The notes: generated from the sequence alone by a model not told the origin. A stretch of DNA of 64,000 nucleotides from Flaviaesturariibacter aridisoli (GCF_004343705.1 NZ_SKFH01000001.1:124001-188000), one strand, 5' to 3'; positions 43,806 through 52,885 are shown, numbered from the stretch's first letter. Numbers and translations: made by a program.

Positions 43806-43927
43806 CATAATGTAACGCCAATTCATCCCCGATTCTTCCCAATCATACACAATTAGGATGGCGGCACAGCGGCTTTTCGCCAGGTTTACGACAGATTTCG
43901 TAACAATAAGACCCGAAACCCCGGTTT

Positions 43928-46366
43928 ATGAAGAACAAAACCAATCGCCAACTCACCCTCCTGCTGTGTGCCCTCCTCCTGACCTTGGGCAGCTTTGCCC
44001 AATCCGGCAGCATCGCCGGCACGCTGCAGGACAGCGGTGCCCGCAAGGCGCTGCAGTACGCCACGGCCGAACTCTTTGCCGCTGCGAATACCGCCCAGCC
44101 GATCAAAAGCGCTTACACCAACGACAAGGGCCGCTTTACCATAACCGGCGTCGACAGCGGGCGCTACCTCCTCATCGTGTCGCACACGGGTTTCGTGGAG
44201 CGCCAGGTGGAGCTGACCCTGGGCAAGGGCGAGAAGCGGGAACTGGAAGCGATGGGCCTGGCCGCCGCGCCAAAGGAGATGGCTGGCGTGGTGATCAGGT
44301 CGCGCAAGCCGCTCATCGAGAGCAGCGACGACAAGATCGCTTATAATGTGGCCAACGACCCGGTGGCCAAGACCGAAACCGCCATCGACATCCTCCGCCG
44401 CACGCCCTTTGTGAGCGTGGATGGCGACGGCAACATCACCGTCAACGGGCAGACGAACTTCAAGGTGCTGCTCAACGGCCGCGAAACGGCTATGTTCGCG
44501 CAGAATGTGAAGGACGCACTCAAAGGCTTCCCCGGCGCGCTCATTACCAAGATCGAGGTCATCACCTCGCCGTCGGCCAAGTACGACGCGGAAGGCGTGG
44601 GCGGCATCATCAACATCATCACCCAGAAGAAAGTGGTGGGCTACAACGGCTCGGTGAACACCTATTATACCAGCACCGGCTGGTGGAACGCCAACACGAA
44701 CTTCTCCGCCAAGTACGGCAAGCTGGGCTTCACGCTCTATTACGGTATGAACGGCGCCGACCACATTCCCGGCACCAACCGCAACAGCACCACGCTGTTT
44801 GATCCCAACGCCAAATACACGAGCCGCGAGTTGTTTGGCAAGCGCACGATGAACAACTTCTGGAACTTCGGCAACGCCGAACTGAACTACGAGATCGACT
44901 CGCTCAACACCCTATCGGTATACGGCAACGTGAGTGGCGGCCACAACATCACCACGCTGGAGCAATCCATCACCACCTACAAAGGCTCCGTGGCCGACGC
45001 GCCCTCCTTTTACAACCTCACTGCCCGCAACGAGTACCCGACAAAGAGCGTCGGCGCCGATTACGTGCGCAAGTTTTCCAGCAATAAAGAGCGGGAGTTC
45101 AGCCTGCGCTTCAACGGCGAGTTCGGAAACAGCAACTCCTTCAACGACGCCGTGACCGACAATCCGGGCGCTGTTCCCGACCGCTACGTGCTCAACAACA
45201 GCGAAGCCCTCAACCGCCAGTATACCGTGCAGAGCGACTATGTGCACCCGCTGGCAAACGGCCACAAGATCGAAGGCGGCCTGAAGGCGATCCTGCGCCG
45301 CGCCACCTCCGAGTTTGAAAGCCTCGACCGCGCCAACCCCACCGACGCCTACAAGGTGAATCCGTACAACACGAACAACTTCGCCTACGACCAGGAGGTG
45401 TACAGCGCCTACGCCACCTGGAGCTTCAAGTGGAAGAAAACAAACTTCCGCCTCGGCGGCCGCTACGAGCACACCGACGTGGACGGCAACTTCACCTCCG
45501 GCGACACGCGCGTGCTGCAGGCCTACGACAACTTCCTGCCCAACATCCAGGTAAGCCGCAAGGTGGGCGCCGCCAACCTGACGCTCAACTTCAGCCAGCG
45601 CCTGCAGCGGCCCTACATCTGGAACCTGAACCCCTTCCGCAACAACAACGACTCCTTCAACGTGTCGATGGGCAACCCCGACCTGCAGCCGCAGCTCATT
45701 CACAGCCTCTCGCTCGGCGCCCGCATGAGCAAGGGCGGCACCTTCTTCGGGCTCACCCTCAACGGCACCTACAGCGACAACATGATCGTGCAGTTTGCCA
45801 GCAACGACAAGACCACCGGTGTGACCACCACAACCTCGGGCAACCTGGGTAAAGAACTCGCCATGAACCTGAGCGGCAACGTGAGCGCCAAGATCAGCGA
45901 GAAGTGGAACCTGTCGGTGAACGGCAACGTGCGCTGGGCTCAGGTGCAGAACAAGCTCGACGCCAGCACGAAGCGGAGCGGCTTCGGCGGAAACGCCAAC
46001 CTGAACAGCAATTACAACTGGAACAAGCGCATTTACAGCTATACCTACGCCGGTTATTACAAGAGCGCAGTAACCTTCCAGACCTCCTATGCGTTAAACC
46101 TGTGGTATGGTATTGGTACGGGGATTAAATTATGGAACGATAAGTTCAACCTGTCGGTAGGCATTGCGAACTTCTTCCAGAAAGACCGCGACTATAAGAC
46201 GGTGACTACCGACCCGAACTTCCAGACCGTGAACGTGTCGACGCTGCCCAACCGGGGCTTCTCGCTCGGCCTCACCTGGAACTTCGGCAAGATGACCGAG
46301 AACGTGTCGAAGAAGAAAGGCGTCACCAACGACGACCTCGTGGGTGGTTCCGGCGGCGGACGATAA
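43928..46366 (+). CDS. outer-membrane beta-barrel (TonB-dependent receptor-like) protein
   Basis: 812 aa. Signal peptide (LTLLLCALLLTLGSFAQ), a carboxypeptidase-like regulatory domain (SGSIAGTLQDSGARKALQYA, 25-115), a plug-like domain (ETAIDILRRTPFVSVDGDGN; IEVITSPSAKYDAEGVGGII) and a large barrel. The plug motifs are those of the outer-membrane-beta-barrel type 3 group rather than SusC. No TonB box or SusD partner is visible, so the ligand is unknown. The protein ends in a Gly/Ser-rich tail, not the usual terminal Phe. Confidence 0.9.
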   Translation: MKNKTNRQLTLLLCALLLTLGSFAQSGSIAGTLQDSGARKALQYATAELFAAANTAQPIKSAYTNDKGRFTITGVDSGRYLLIVSHTGFVERQVELTLGKGEKRELEAMGLAAAPKEMAGVVIRSRKPLIESSDDKIAYNVANDPVAKTETAIDILRRTPFVSVDGDGNITVNGQTNFKVLLNGRETAMFAQNVKDALKGFPGALITKIEVITSPSAKYDAEGVGGIINIITQKKVVGYNGSVNTYYTSTGWWNANTNFSAKYGKLGFTLYYGMNGADHIPGTNRNSTTLFDPNAKYTSRELFGKRTMNNFWNFGNAELNYEIDSLNTLSVYGNVSGGHNITTLEQSITTYKGSVADAPSFYNLTARNEYPTKSVGADYVRKFSSNKEREFSLRFNGEFGNSNSFNDAVTDNPGAVPDRYVLNNSEALNRQYTVQSDYVHPLANGHKIEGGLKAILRRATSEFESLDRANPTDAYKVNPYNTNNFAYDQEVYSAYATWSFKWKKTNFRLGGRYEHTDVDGNFTSGDTRVLQAYDNFLPNIQVSRKVGAANLTLNFSQRLQRPYIWNLNPFRNNNDSFNVSMGNPDLQPQLIHSLSLGARMSKGGTFFGLTLNGTYSDNMIVQFASNDKTTGVTTTTSGNLGKELAMNLSGNVSAKISEKWNLSVNGNVRWAQVQNKLDASTKRSGFGGNANLNSNYNWNKRIYSYTYAGYYKSAVTFQTSYALNLWYGIGTGIKLWNDKFNLSVGIANFFQKDRDYKTVTTDPNFQTVNVSTLPNRGFSLGLTWNFGKMTENVSKKKGVTNDDLVGGSGGGR

Positions 46367-46368
46367 AA

Positions 46369-46440
46369 CGAATTTCAGATCTAGGATCTCGGATTTCAGA
46401 TTCCGGAATCCTAAATCACAAATCTGAGAGCTGAAATTCC
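46369..46440. repeat. heptamer array ATTTCAG / ATCTAGG with inverse half
   Basis: About ten period-7 units (ATTTCAG, ATCTAGG, ATCTCGG, ATTTCAG, ATTCCGG, AATCCTA, AATCACA, AATCTGA, GAGCTGA) follow the barrel gene stop; the second half is inverse to the first. Confidence 0.8.
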
Positions 46441-46481
46441 CTCCTTTGCGTGTTTTTTTAAGTGTTATAAAGCCTTAATAC

Positions 46482-46506
46482 AAAGCCCTTTTCCTGGGGC
46501 TTTTCT
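46482..46506 (+). terminator. intrinsic terminator after the barrel gene
   Basis: AAAGCCC and GGGCTTT arms with an 8-nt loop and following TCTCTTTT. Confidence 0.65.
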
Positions 46507-46550
46507 CTTTTCCGGCCCGCCGGGACGGCCGCGCAGTGGCGGATGTTGGG

Positions 46551-46802
46551 GTGGGCGTAAACAAAGCGTGGTTGCCGCCGCCGGTTGAACGGGTGGGAGT
46601 AAATTAATTGTGTGTCCTCCTGGCTGACGGGCGGGTGGGCGTATCCGCCTGGTGGTTACTCCCGCCGGATGAACAGGTGGGAGTATCCTTGAGGTGGGTA
46701 CGCCTTCCTGATGAGTAGCGCGGAGTAAAGACGCTGTGGGTACTCCGGGCTGGCAAACGGGTAGGAGTAAACACGATGTGTATACTCCTGCCGGATGAAC
46801 CG
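46551..46802. repeat. minisatellite: 6 units of exactly 42 nt
   Basis: Six units without indels, each built as GTGGGAGTAA... followed by a TACTCC-like word and GCCGGATGAACGG, so that GGAGTA and TACTCC can form a small hairpin in most units. 42 is twice the period of the array at 32491. It starts 44 nt after a terminator, as that array also does. Confidence 0.9.
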
Positions 46803-46847
46803 GGCCGGCGTATGGGGCGTAATGGCCCGATACTTTTACATACCATC

Positions 46848-46886
46848 AAACCTTCAAAACCACCAAAACCTTCAAAACCTATTTGG
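46848..46886. repeat. nonamer array AAACCTTCA
   Basis: Four 9-nt units directly before the ileS -7 box. Confidence 0.75.
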
Positions 46887-46888
46887 TT

Positions 46889-46896
46889 TACCTTTG
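46889..46896 (+). promoter_or_regulatory. -7 box TACCTTTG for ileS
   Basis: Exact TAnnTTTG, 23 nt before the ATG at 46920. Confidence 0.6.
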
Positions 46897-46908
46897 CCCA
46901 CATTTTCA

Positions 46909-46914
46909 GGAGGA
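46909..46914 (+). promoter_or_regulatory. Shine-Dalgarno GGAGGA of ileS
   Basis: Five nucleotides before the ATG at 46920. It decides the start against longer in-frame possibilities that run through the 42-nt array. Confidence 0.75.
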
Positions 46915-46919
46915 ATTTC

Positions 46920-49900
46920 ATGGAAAATCGCTATAAAGAATTCCGGCAGCTCAACCTGCCGGCCATCGAAAAAGAGGTGCTCGCCCGCTGGCAGGCCGAA
47001 GATGCCTTCCGCAAAAGCGTGTCCGTCCGCGAGGGTGCTACGCCCTTCGTGTTCTACGAAGGCCCGCCGAGCGCCAACGGCATGCCCGGCATCCACCACG
47101 TGATGTCGCGCACGCTGAAGGACCTCGTGTGCCGCTACAAAACGATGCAGGGCTTCCAGGTGGAACGCAAAGGCGGCTGGGACACCCACGGACTCCCCGT
47201 GGAGCTTGGTGTCGAAAAAGAGCTCGGCATCACCAAGGAAGACATCGGCAAGAAGATCTCCGTGGCCGAATACAACGAGAAATGCCGCGAAGCCGTGCTC
47301 CGCTACAAGCATAAGTGGGACGAGCTGACCACCAAAATGGGTTACTGGGTGGACCTCGACAAGCCCTACATCACCTTCAACAACGACTACATCGAAACGC
47401 TGTGGTGGTGCCTGAAGGAGCTGTACAACAAAGGCTTCCTCTATAAAAGCGTCTCCATCCAGCCCTACTCGCCGGCCGCCGGCACGGGGCTTTCCTCGCA
47501 CGAGCTCAACCAGCCCGGTACCTACCGCGACGTGAAAGATACCTCCGCCACGGTGCTGTTCCAGGCAAAGGGCGACCGCTTCGGGCACGGCGACTATTAT
47601 TATATGGCCTGGACCACCACGCCCTGGACGCTGCCCTCGAACCTCGGCCTGACCGTGGGCCCGAACATCGACTATGCGCTGGTGGATACCTTCAACCCCT
47701 ACACCCACGAACGGCAAAAGGTGGTGCTGGCACAGGCCCTGCTGGGCAAATATTTCAAGCCGGAAAACGAAAACGGCGATTTCGAAGCCTACGCTTCCCT
47801 CCCGGTCGGGGAGAGCAAGGGTGGGGCGCCCTGGAAAGTGCTCGCTACCAAGAAAGGGGCCGACCTCGAAGGCGCGCACTACGAGCGGCTGCTGCCTTTC
47901 GACGCCAACTCGCCCGAAGCCGTGCAGGCCATCACCCCCGGTGCACAGCCCTGGCGCCTCCTGCTGGGCGACTTCGTGACCACCGAAGACGGTACCGGCA
48001 TCGTGCACACCGCCCCGGCCTTCGGCGCGGACGACTATAAAGTAGGCAAGAAATACGGCATCGGCATCCTCACCCTCGTGGACCGCGAAGGCAAATTCGT
48101 GGACGGGGTAGGACCGTACAGCGGCCGTTATATAAAAGATTACAAGAGCGCTCCCGACTATGCCGACGTGAACGTGGACATCTCCGTGGACCTCAAAAAG
48201 GCGGGCCGCGCCTTTAAAGTAGAGAAATACGAGCACAGCTACCCCCACTGCTGGCGCACCGACAAGCCGGTGATCTATTACCCGCTCGACGCCTGGTTCA
48301 TCAAGACCACGGCCGTGCGCGACCGGATGGTGGAGCTGAACAAAACGATCCGCTGGAAGCCCGAATCGACCGGCACCGGCCGCTTCGGCGCCTGGCTGGA
48401 GAATATGGTGGACTGGAACCTGAGCCGCTCCCGCTACTGGGGTACCCCGCTGCCCATCTGGCGCACCGAGGACGGCTCCGAGGAAAAATGCATCGGCTCC
48501 ATCGAAGAGCTGAAAGCCGAGATGGCGAAAGCCAAGGAAGCAGGTTTCCCGACTCCCCTTCCCCTTGGGAAGGGATTGGGGGATGGGCAGGACCTCGACC
48601 TGCATAAGCCTTTCGTAGATGATGTGGTGCTCGTTTCCGACTCCGGCAAGCCCATGCGCCGCGAGCCCGACCTCATCGACGTGTGGTTCGACTCGGGCGC
48701 CATGCCCTATGCCCAGTGGCACTATCCCTTTGAGAACCAGGAGCAGTTTGAGAAGAACTTCCCGGCCGACTTTATCGCCGAAGGCGTGGACCAGACCCGC
48801 GGCTGGTTTTATACCCTGCATGCGCTGGGCGTGATGCTGTTCGACTCGGTTGCTTATAAAAGCGTGGTTTCCAACGGACTGGTGCTGGATAAGAACGGCC
48901 AGAAGATGTCGAAGCGGCTCGGCAACGTGGTGGATCCCTTCAAAACGATCGACGACTTTGGCGCCGACGCCACCCGCTGGTACCTTGTTACGAATGCCTC
49001 GCCCTGGGACAACCTCAAGTTCGACCTCGACGGCATCAAGGAAGTGCAGCGGAAGTTCTTCGGCACCATATATAATACGTACCAGTTTTTCGCCCTCTAC
49101 GCCAACGTGGATGGGTTTACCTTTAAAGAAGCCCCGATCCCCGTGGCCGGGCGCCCCGAGATCGACCGCTGGATCCTGTCGAGCCTGCACAGCCTGGTGC
49201 AAAAGGTTACGGCGGCTTTCGACGACTATGAGCCGACGCAGGCCGGGCGTCTCATCGAGGATTTCGTGGACGAGCACCTGAGCAACTGGTACGTGCGCCT
49301 CTGCCGCCGCCGGTTCTGGAAAGGGGAGTACGAGACCGACAAAGTGTCGGCTTACCAGACCCTGTACGAGTGCCTCGAGACGGTGCTGCGCCTGATGGCC
49401 CCCATTTCGCCCTTCTTCTCCGACGAGCTATTCCGGGCCCTGAATGCGGTGACCGGCCGTTTTACGGAGGCTTCGGTGCACCATGTGCGCTTCCCGGAGG
49501 CCGACGCGTCGCTGATCGACACGCTGCTGGAAGAGCGGATGACCGCCGCCCAGGAGACCTCCTCGCTCATCCTTTCCATCCGGAAAAAGGTGAACATCAA
49601 GGTGCGCCAGCCCCTGCAAAAAGCCCTCATCCCGGTTTTCAACCCCTTGATGCAGCAGCAGTTGCAAAAAGTAGAAGATCTCATCAAGAATGAGGTCAAT
49701 ATCAAGGAAATGGTATACCTTACCGACACGGAAGGGTTTATCAAGAAAAAGATCAAGCCCAACTACATCGCCCTCGGCAAAAAGCTCGGTCCGAAGATGA
49801 AAGCGGTTGCAAATGCGCTGGCGGCGCTCGAACAGCACGCCATTTCCCACTTTGAAAAGGAAGGACGCTACCTGCTGCCGCTGGAAGGAGAGGAAGAGCC

Positions 49901-50273
49901 TGTAGAGTTGCTGCTGAGCGAGGTGGAGATTGCTTCGGAAGACATTCCCGGTTGGTCGGTGGCCAGCAAGGGAGCACTCACCGTGGCCCTCGACATCGAC
50001 GTGACGCCCGAGCTGGAGCAGGAGGGAGATGCCCGTGAATTTGTGAACCGGATCCAGAAGATCCGCAAGGACAGTGGTTTTGAGGTCACCGATCGCATCA
50101 CGATCGAGGCCGCCGCCACGGGTCGCCTGGCGGATTCGCTGACCCATTTTAATGATTATATTTGCGCCGAAACCGGAGCCGACCAGCTGGAGCTCCGGAC
50201 TGGTATTGAAGGCGGAACGGAGATTGAAGTGCATGATATGCCGCTCTCCGTAAACGTTTTAAAAAAGGGGTAA
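46920..50273 (+). CDS. ileS: isoleucyl-tRNA synthetase
   Basis: 1,117 aa, class I, cytoplasmic, charging tRNA-Ile. The HIGH-type motif is GPPSANGMPGIHHVMSR (near residue 50), the editing domain contains the TWTTTPWTLPSN-type segment (here AWTTTPWTLPSNLGL), and KMSKR in DKNGQKMSKRLGN is near residue 660. The length and C-terminal anticodon domain fit the eukaryote-like IleS2 form found in many Bacteroidota. Two spots in the protein look like in-frame insertions of palindromic repeat (47794-47830 and 48551-48590). It is followed after 6 nt by the H1/DksA-like gene. Confidence 0.97.
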   Translation: MENRYKEFRQLNLPAIEKEVLARWQAEDAFRKSVSVREGATPFVFYEGPPSANGMPGIHHVMSRTLKDLVCRYKTMQGFQVERKGGWDTHGLPVELGVEKELGITKEDIGKKISVAEYNEKCREAVLRYKHKWDELTTKMGYWVDLDKPYITFNNDYIETLWWCLKELYNKGFLYKSVSIQPYSPAAGTGLSSHELNQPGTYRDVKDTSATVLFQAKGDRFGHGDYYYMAWTTTPWTLPSNLGLTVGPNIDYALVDTFNPYTHERQKVVLAQALLGKYFKPENENGDFEAYASLPVGESKGGAPWKVLATKKGADLEGAHYERLLPFDANSPEAVQAITPGAQPWRLLLGDFVTTEDGTGIVHTAPAFGADDYKVGKKYGIGILTLVDREGKFVDGVGPYSGRYIKDYKSAPDYADVNVDISVDLKKAGRAFKVEKYEHSYPHCWRTDKPVIYYPLDAWFIKTTAVRDRMVELNKTIRWKPESTGTGRFGAWLENMVDWNLSRSRYWGTPLPIWRTEDGSEEKCIGSIEELKAEMAKAKEAGFPTPLPLGKGLGDGQDLDLHKPFVDDVVLVSDSGKPMRREPDLIDVWFDSGAMPYAQWHYPFENQEQFEKNFPADFIAEGVDQTRGWFYTLHALGVMLFDSVAYKSVVSNGLVLDKNGQKMSKRLGNVVDPFKTIDDFGADATRWYLVTNASPWDNLKFDLDGIKEVQRKFFGTIYNTYQFFALYANVDGFTFKEAPIPVAGRPEIDRWILSSLHSLVQKVTAAFDDYEPTQAGRLIEDFVDEHLSNWYVRLCRRRFWKGEYETDKVSAYQTLYECLETVLRLMAPISPFFSDELFRALNAVTGRFTEASVHHVRFPEADASLIDTLLEERMTAAQETSSLILSIRKKVNIKVRQPLQKALIPVFNPLMQQQLQKVEDLIKNEVNIKEMVYLTDTEGFIKKKIKPNYIALGKKLGPKMKAVANALAALEQHAISHFEKEGRYLLPLEGEEEPVELLLSEVEIASEDIPGWSVASKGALTVALDIDVTPELEQEGDAREFVNRIQKIRKDSGFEVTDRITIEAAATGRLADSLTHFNDYICAETGADQLELRTGIEGGTEIEVHDMPLSVNVLKKG
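47794..47830. repeat. palindromic repeat-like insertion inside ileS (site 1)
   Basis: CTTCCCTCCCGGTCGGGGAG followed by AGCAAGGGTGGGG encodes the loop SLPVGESKGGA. It resembles the intergenic element at 58166-58197. Confidence 0.5.
48551..48590. repeat. palindromic repeat-like insertion inside ileS (site 2)
   Basis: CCCTTCCC, loop CTT, GGGAAGGG inside a G/C-run flank encodes TPLPLGKGLGDG, a low-complexity loop where homologues have unrelated sequence. Confidence 0.5.
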
Positions 50274-50279
50274 ACCAAC

Positions 50280-51287
50280 ATGGCAACAAAGAAAGCAGCA
50301 CCGAAGAAAGCCGCTCCCAAGGCGGCAAAGGCTCCCGTCAAGGCGGGAACGGCGGCCCGTACGGCCGTAAAAGCACCCGCCAAGCCATCGAAAACCGCCA
50401 CCAAGGGTACTGCCGTCAAGGCTGCCCCGAAGAAGTCCGTCCCGGCCAAAGCGGCCGTAAAGGCAGCACCGGCCAAAAAAGCCGCCCCGGTCAAGGCCGC
50501 CGCGAAAAAAGCAGCGCCCGTAAAAGCCGCACCGGTCAAGGTCGCTCCCAAAGCCGTCAAATCGGCGCCGCCCAAGGCCGCCCCGAAAGCCCCGGCACCC
50601 AAAAAGGCCGCCCCGGCCCCTGCAAAGGTGGCCCCGAAGGCAGCGCCCAAAGCTCCTGCCAAACCGGCAGCACCAGTAGCGCCCGCTCCCAGAAAAGCGG
50701 CCGAGCCGGTAAAGAAGCCCGCCGTTTCCGCGCCGACCACGCCGCAGGTGAAGCCGGCCATCAAGCCGCTGACCGCCCCGGCCAAAAAGCGGGAGGATCC
50801 CAAAAAACCTTTTGTCATCCCTAAAACCACAACGACGAAATCCGTGAAGTACGATCCTGAGTTTACCAAGTCTGTGCTCGATTCCGGCGCCGGCCAGAAC
50901 TCCGATGCCCCCCGTTCGTCCCAGCGTTATAACGATGCCGACCTGACGGAGTTCCGCGAGCTCATCAACCGAAAGCTGGAAACCGCGAAGAAGGAACTGC
51001 TCTACCTGCAGGGGCTTATCACCCGCAAGGACGAGGGCGGCGACCTCGACGAGGGCCGCTACATGACCCTCGAAGACGGCTCGATGTCGATGGAGCGCGA
51101 GCAGCTGAGCCAGATGGCCTCCCGCCAGATCCAGTTCATCGATCACCTCGAGAAGGCGATCATGCGGATCGAGAACAAAACCTACGGCATCTGCCGCGTT
51201 ACCGGGAAGCTGATCGACAAGGCGCGCCTCCGGGCCGTGCCCCATGCAACGCTGAGCATCGAAGCGAAACAGATGATGAACAAGTAA
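50280..51287 (+). CDS. DksA/TraR-like protein with long histone-H1-like N-terminal tail
   Basis: 335 aa. Residues 1 to about 170 are almost only Lys, Ala, Pro, Val and Thr in PKKAAP/APAK-type repeats, like the tails of bacterial H1-like proteins; residues 205-335 are a DksA/TraR-type coiled coil (ELINRKLETAKKELLYLQGL, then SRQIQFIDHLEKAIMRIENK) and finger region. The zinc finger is degenerate: YGICRVTGKLIDKARLRAVP keeps one Cys where DksA has four. The C-terminal part matches a common Bacteroidota group; the tail is the odd part. It is 6 nt after ileS and surely co-transcribed. Likely nucleic-acid or RNA-polymerase binding. Confidence 0.88.
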   Translation: MATKKAAPKKAAPKAAKAPVKAGTAARTAVKAPAKPSKTATKGTAVKAAPKKSVPAKAAVKAAPAKKAAPVKAAAKKAAPVKAAPVKVAPKAVKSAPPKAAPKAPAPKKAAPAPAKVAPKAAPKAPAKPAAPVAPAPRKAAEPVKKPAVSAPTTPQVKPAIKPLTAPAKKREDPKKPFVIPKTTTTKSVKYDPEFTKSVLDSGAGQNSDAPRSSQRYNDADLTEFRELINRKLETAKKELLYLQGLITRKDEGGDLDEGRYMTLEDGSMSMEREQLSQMASRQIQFIDHLEKAIMRIENKTYGICRVTGKLIDKARLRAVPHATLSIEAKQMMNK

Positions 51288-51290
51288 TTC

Positions 51291-51316
51291 AAAACCCCGC
51301 GGAAGCGGGGTTTTTT
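51291..51316 (+). terminator. intrinsic terminator of the ileS operon
   Basis: AAAACCCCGC and GCGGGGTTTT arms, 4-nt loop, T6 tail, 4 nt after the stop. Confidence 0.9.
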
Positions 51317-51355
51317 GTTGATTGGTTTATTAGTTGATTGGTTAATTGGTAACTG
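51317..51355. repeat. octamer array TTGATTGG / TTAATTGG
   Basis: Five 8-nt units directly after the terminator. Confidence 0.75.
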
Positions 51356-51392
51356 GGACCTACCGGGAGAGACAGCAAGAGCCCTCGACGCC

Positions 51393-51507
51393 ACGGCGCG
51401 TAGCGCCGTTTTCTTATTGCCTCGGGCTTCAGCCCGAGGCAATAAGAGCGAAGCCAAAAGCTGCGTCGCAGAGCGCCGCCACTTTATCCGAACAGCTTTA
51501 GCTGTTC
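51393..51507. repeat. string of perfect palindromes
   Basis: Three hairpins: 51393-51409 (ACGGCGC, GTA, GCGCCGT), 51413-51446 (16-bp arms beginning CTTATTGCCTCGGGCT, loop TC) and 51490-51507 (GAACAGCT, TT, AGCTGTTC). The same style of element as at 30742-31423. Confidence 0.85.
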
Positions 51508-51519
51508 CCCTGCTGCGCC

Positions 51520-51527
51520 TATCTTTG
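51520..51527 (+). promoter_or_regulatory. -7 box TATCTTTG for the PhoD-like gene
   Basis: Exact TAnnTTTG, 17 nt before the ATG at 51545. Confidence 0.6.
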
Positions 51528-51544
51528 GCCTTCAAGTCCTCGTC

Positions 51545-52885
51545 ATGAAACGCTTTCTCCTTTTCCTGTTTGCCTTGCTCGGTGTATTTGTTGCTCCGGC
51601 TCAGCTTGTCTCTGGCCCCATGCTCGGGCCCGTGGAGCTGCGCGATGCCGTGATCTGGCTCGAAGTAGGACCCGCAACGCGCAGCGTCCACCTCGTTTGC
51701 ACACCCCAGGGGGGCGGCGCGCCCGTCCGGCTGGACCAAAAGATCGAGGCTACGGGAACCTATACCCCGATCCGGTTCGTGGTACCCGATCTCGAACCGG
51801 CTACTACGTACAAATATTCGCTGCTGCTGGATGAAAAGCTGGCGCCGGGCGGCACTTTCACCACCAAAACCCTCTGGCAGTGGCGCCAGCCCGCACCCGA
51901 CTTCACATTCCTGACCGGCTCCTGCGCCTATTTCAACGAGCCGAAATACGACCGGCCCGGCACGCCCTACGGCGGCGATTCGTCCATCTTCAAAACGATG
52001 GCGAAAGAAAAAGCGTCCTTCATGCTCTGGCTCGGCGACAACTGGTATTACCGCGAGGTGGATTTTTACTCCGCCCCCGGCCTGCGCTACCGCGCCCGCC
52101 ACGACCGCGCCCAGCCGGTGCTCCAACCGTTTCTGAAAGCGATGCCGCACTACGCCATCTGGGACGATCACGACTTCGGTCCGAACGATGCCGACAAAAG
52201 CTACGTGCTGAAGGACGAAAGCCGCCGGATTTTCCTCGACTACTGGCCCAACGCTTCGGCCGGCGAGAACGGACAGGGCATCTATACCAAGATGTCGTAC
52301 GGCGACGTCGACATTTTTATGATGGACGACCGCTGGTTCCGCAGCGCCAACGATATGGACGCCACCGTGGGCAGGGTGCCCAACCCGGGCAAGCGCATGT
52401 GGGGCCCGCAGCAGCTGGAGTGGCTCAAGAGCGCGCTGCTTTCGAGCACGGCCACCTTCCGCATCATCGCCACCGGCAACCAGACCCTCAACCCGATGTC
52501 GCGCGCCGAGTGCCTCCAGGATTACCCCGTTGAATTCAACGAGCTGCAAAATTTCCTGGCCGCCGAAAAGATTCCTGGGCTGTTGTTTCTCACCGGCGAC
52601 CGCCACCACAGCGAAGTGATCCGCTATACGCGCGAAGGCGGCTACCCGATCTACGACATCACCAATTCGCCACTGACATCAGGCCTTTCCAAAGTGACGG
52701 GCACGCCCGAGGCGGCCAACGAGGCCCGCGTGGCGGGAACGCTGGTGGAGGCGCAGAATTATACCCGCATCACGGTGAGCGGCGCCAAGGGCGCACGCCG
52801 CCTGCAGGCGCAGTTTGTCGGCGTCAGCGGTGCCGTGCTGGGCACCTGGACCGTTTCTGAAACCGAACTGAAGTACGCACGATGA
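51545..52885 (+). CDS. alkaline phosphatase D-family (PhoD-like) phosphoesterase
   Basis: 446 aa with a signal peptide (FLLFLFALLGVFVAPAQ). An N-terminal fibronectin-like domain (VSGPMLGPVELRDAVIWLEV) is followed by the metallophosphatase: FLTGSCAYFNEP, MLWLGDNWYYRE, YAIWDDHDFGPNDAD, ATGNQTLNP and LFLTGDRHHSEV carry the metal-binding Asp, Asn and His residues. It is a periplasmic or surface phosphodi/monoesterase; the substrate is unknown. It overlaps the next gene by 4 nt (ATGA). Confidence 0.93.
   Translation: MKRFLLFLFALLGVFVAPAQLVSGPMLGPVELRDAVIWLEVGPATRSVHLVCTPQGGGAPVRLDQKIEATGTYTPIRFVVPDLEPATTYKYSLLLDEKLAPGGTFTTKTLWQWRQPAPDFTFLTGSCAYFNEPKYDRPGTPYGGDSSIFKTMAKEKASFMLWLGDNWYYREVDFYSAPGLRYRARHDRAQPVLQPFLKAMPHYAIWDDHDFGPNDADKSYVLKDESRRIFLDYWPNASAGENGQGIYTKMSYGDVDIFMMDDRWFRSANDMDATVGRVPNPGKRMWGPQQLEWLKSALLSSTATFRIIATGNQTLNPMSRAECLQDYPVEFNELQNFLAAEKIPGLLFLTGDRHHSEVIRYTREGGYPIYDITNSPLTSGLSKVTGTPEAANEARVAGTLVEAQNYTRITVSGAKGARRLQAQFVGVSGAVLGTWTVSETELKYAR

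Noticed and set aside
46604-46921. Minus-strand frame with 14-residue repeats through the 42-nt array
   Set aside because: Explained by the repeat period; no start signal and it is antisense to the ileS leader.
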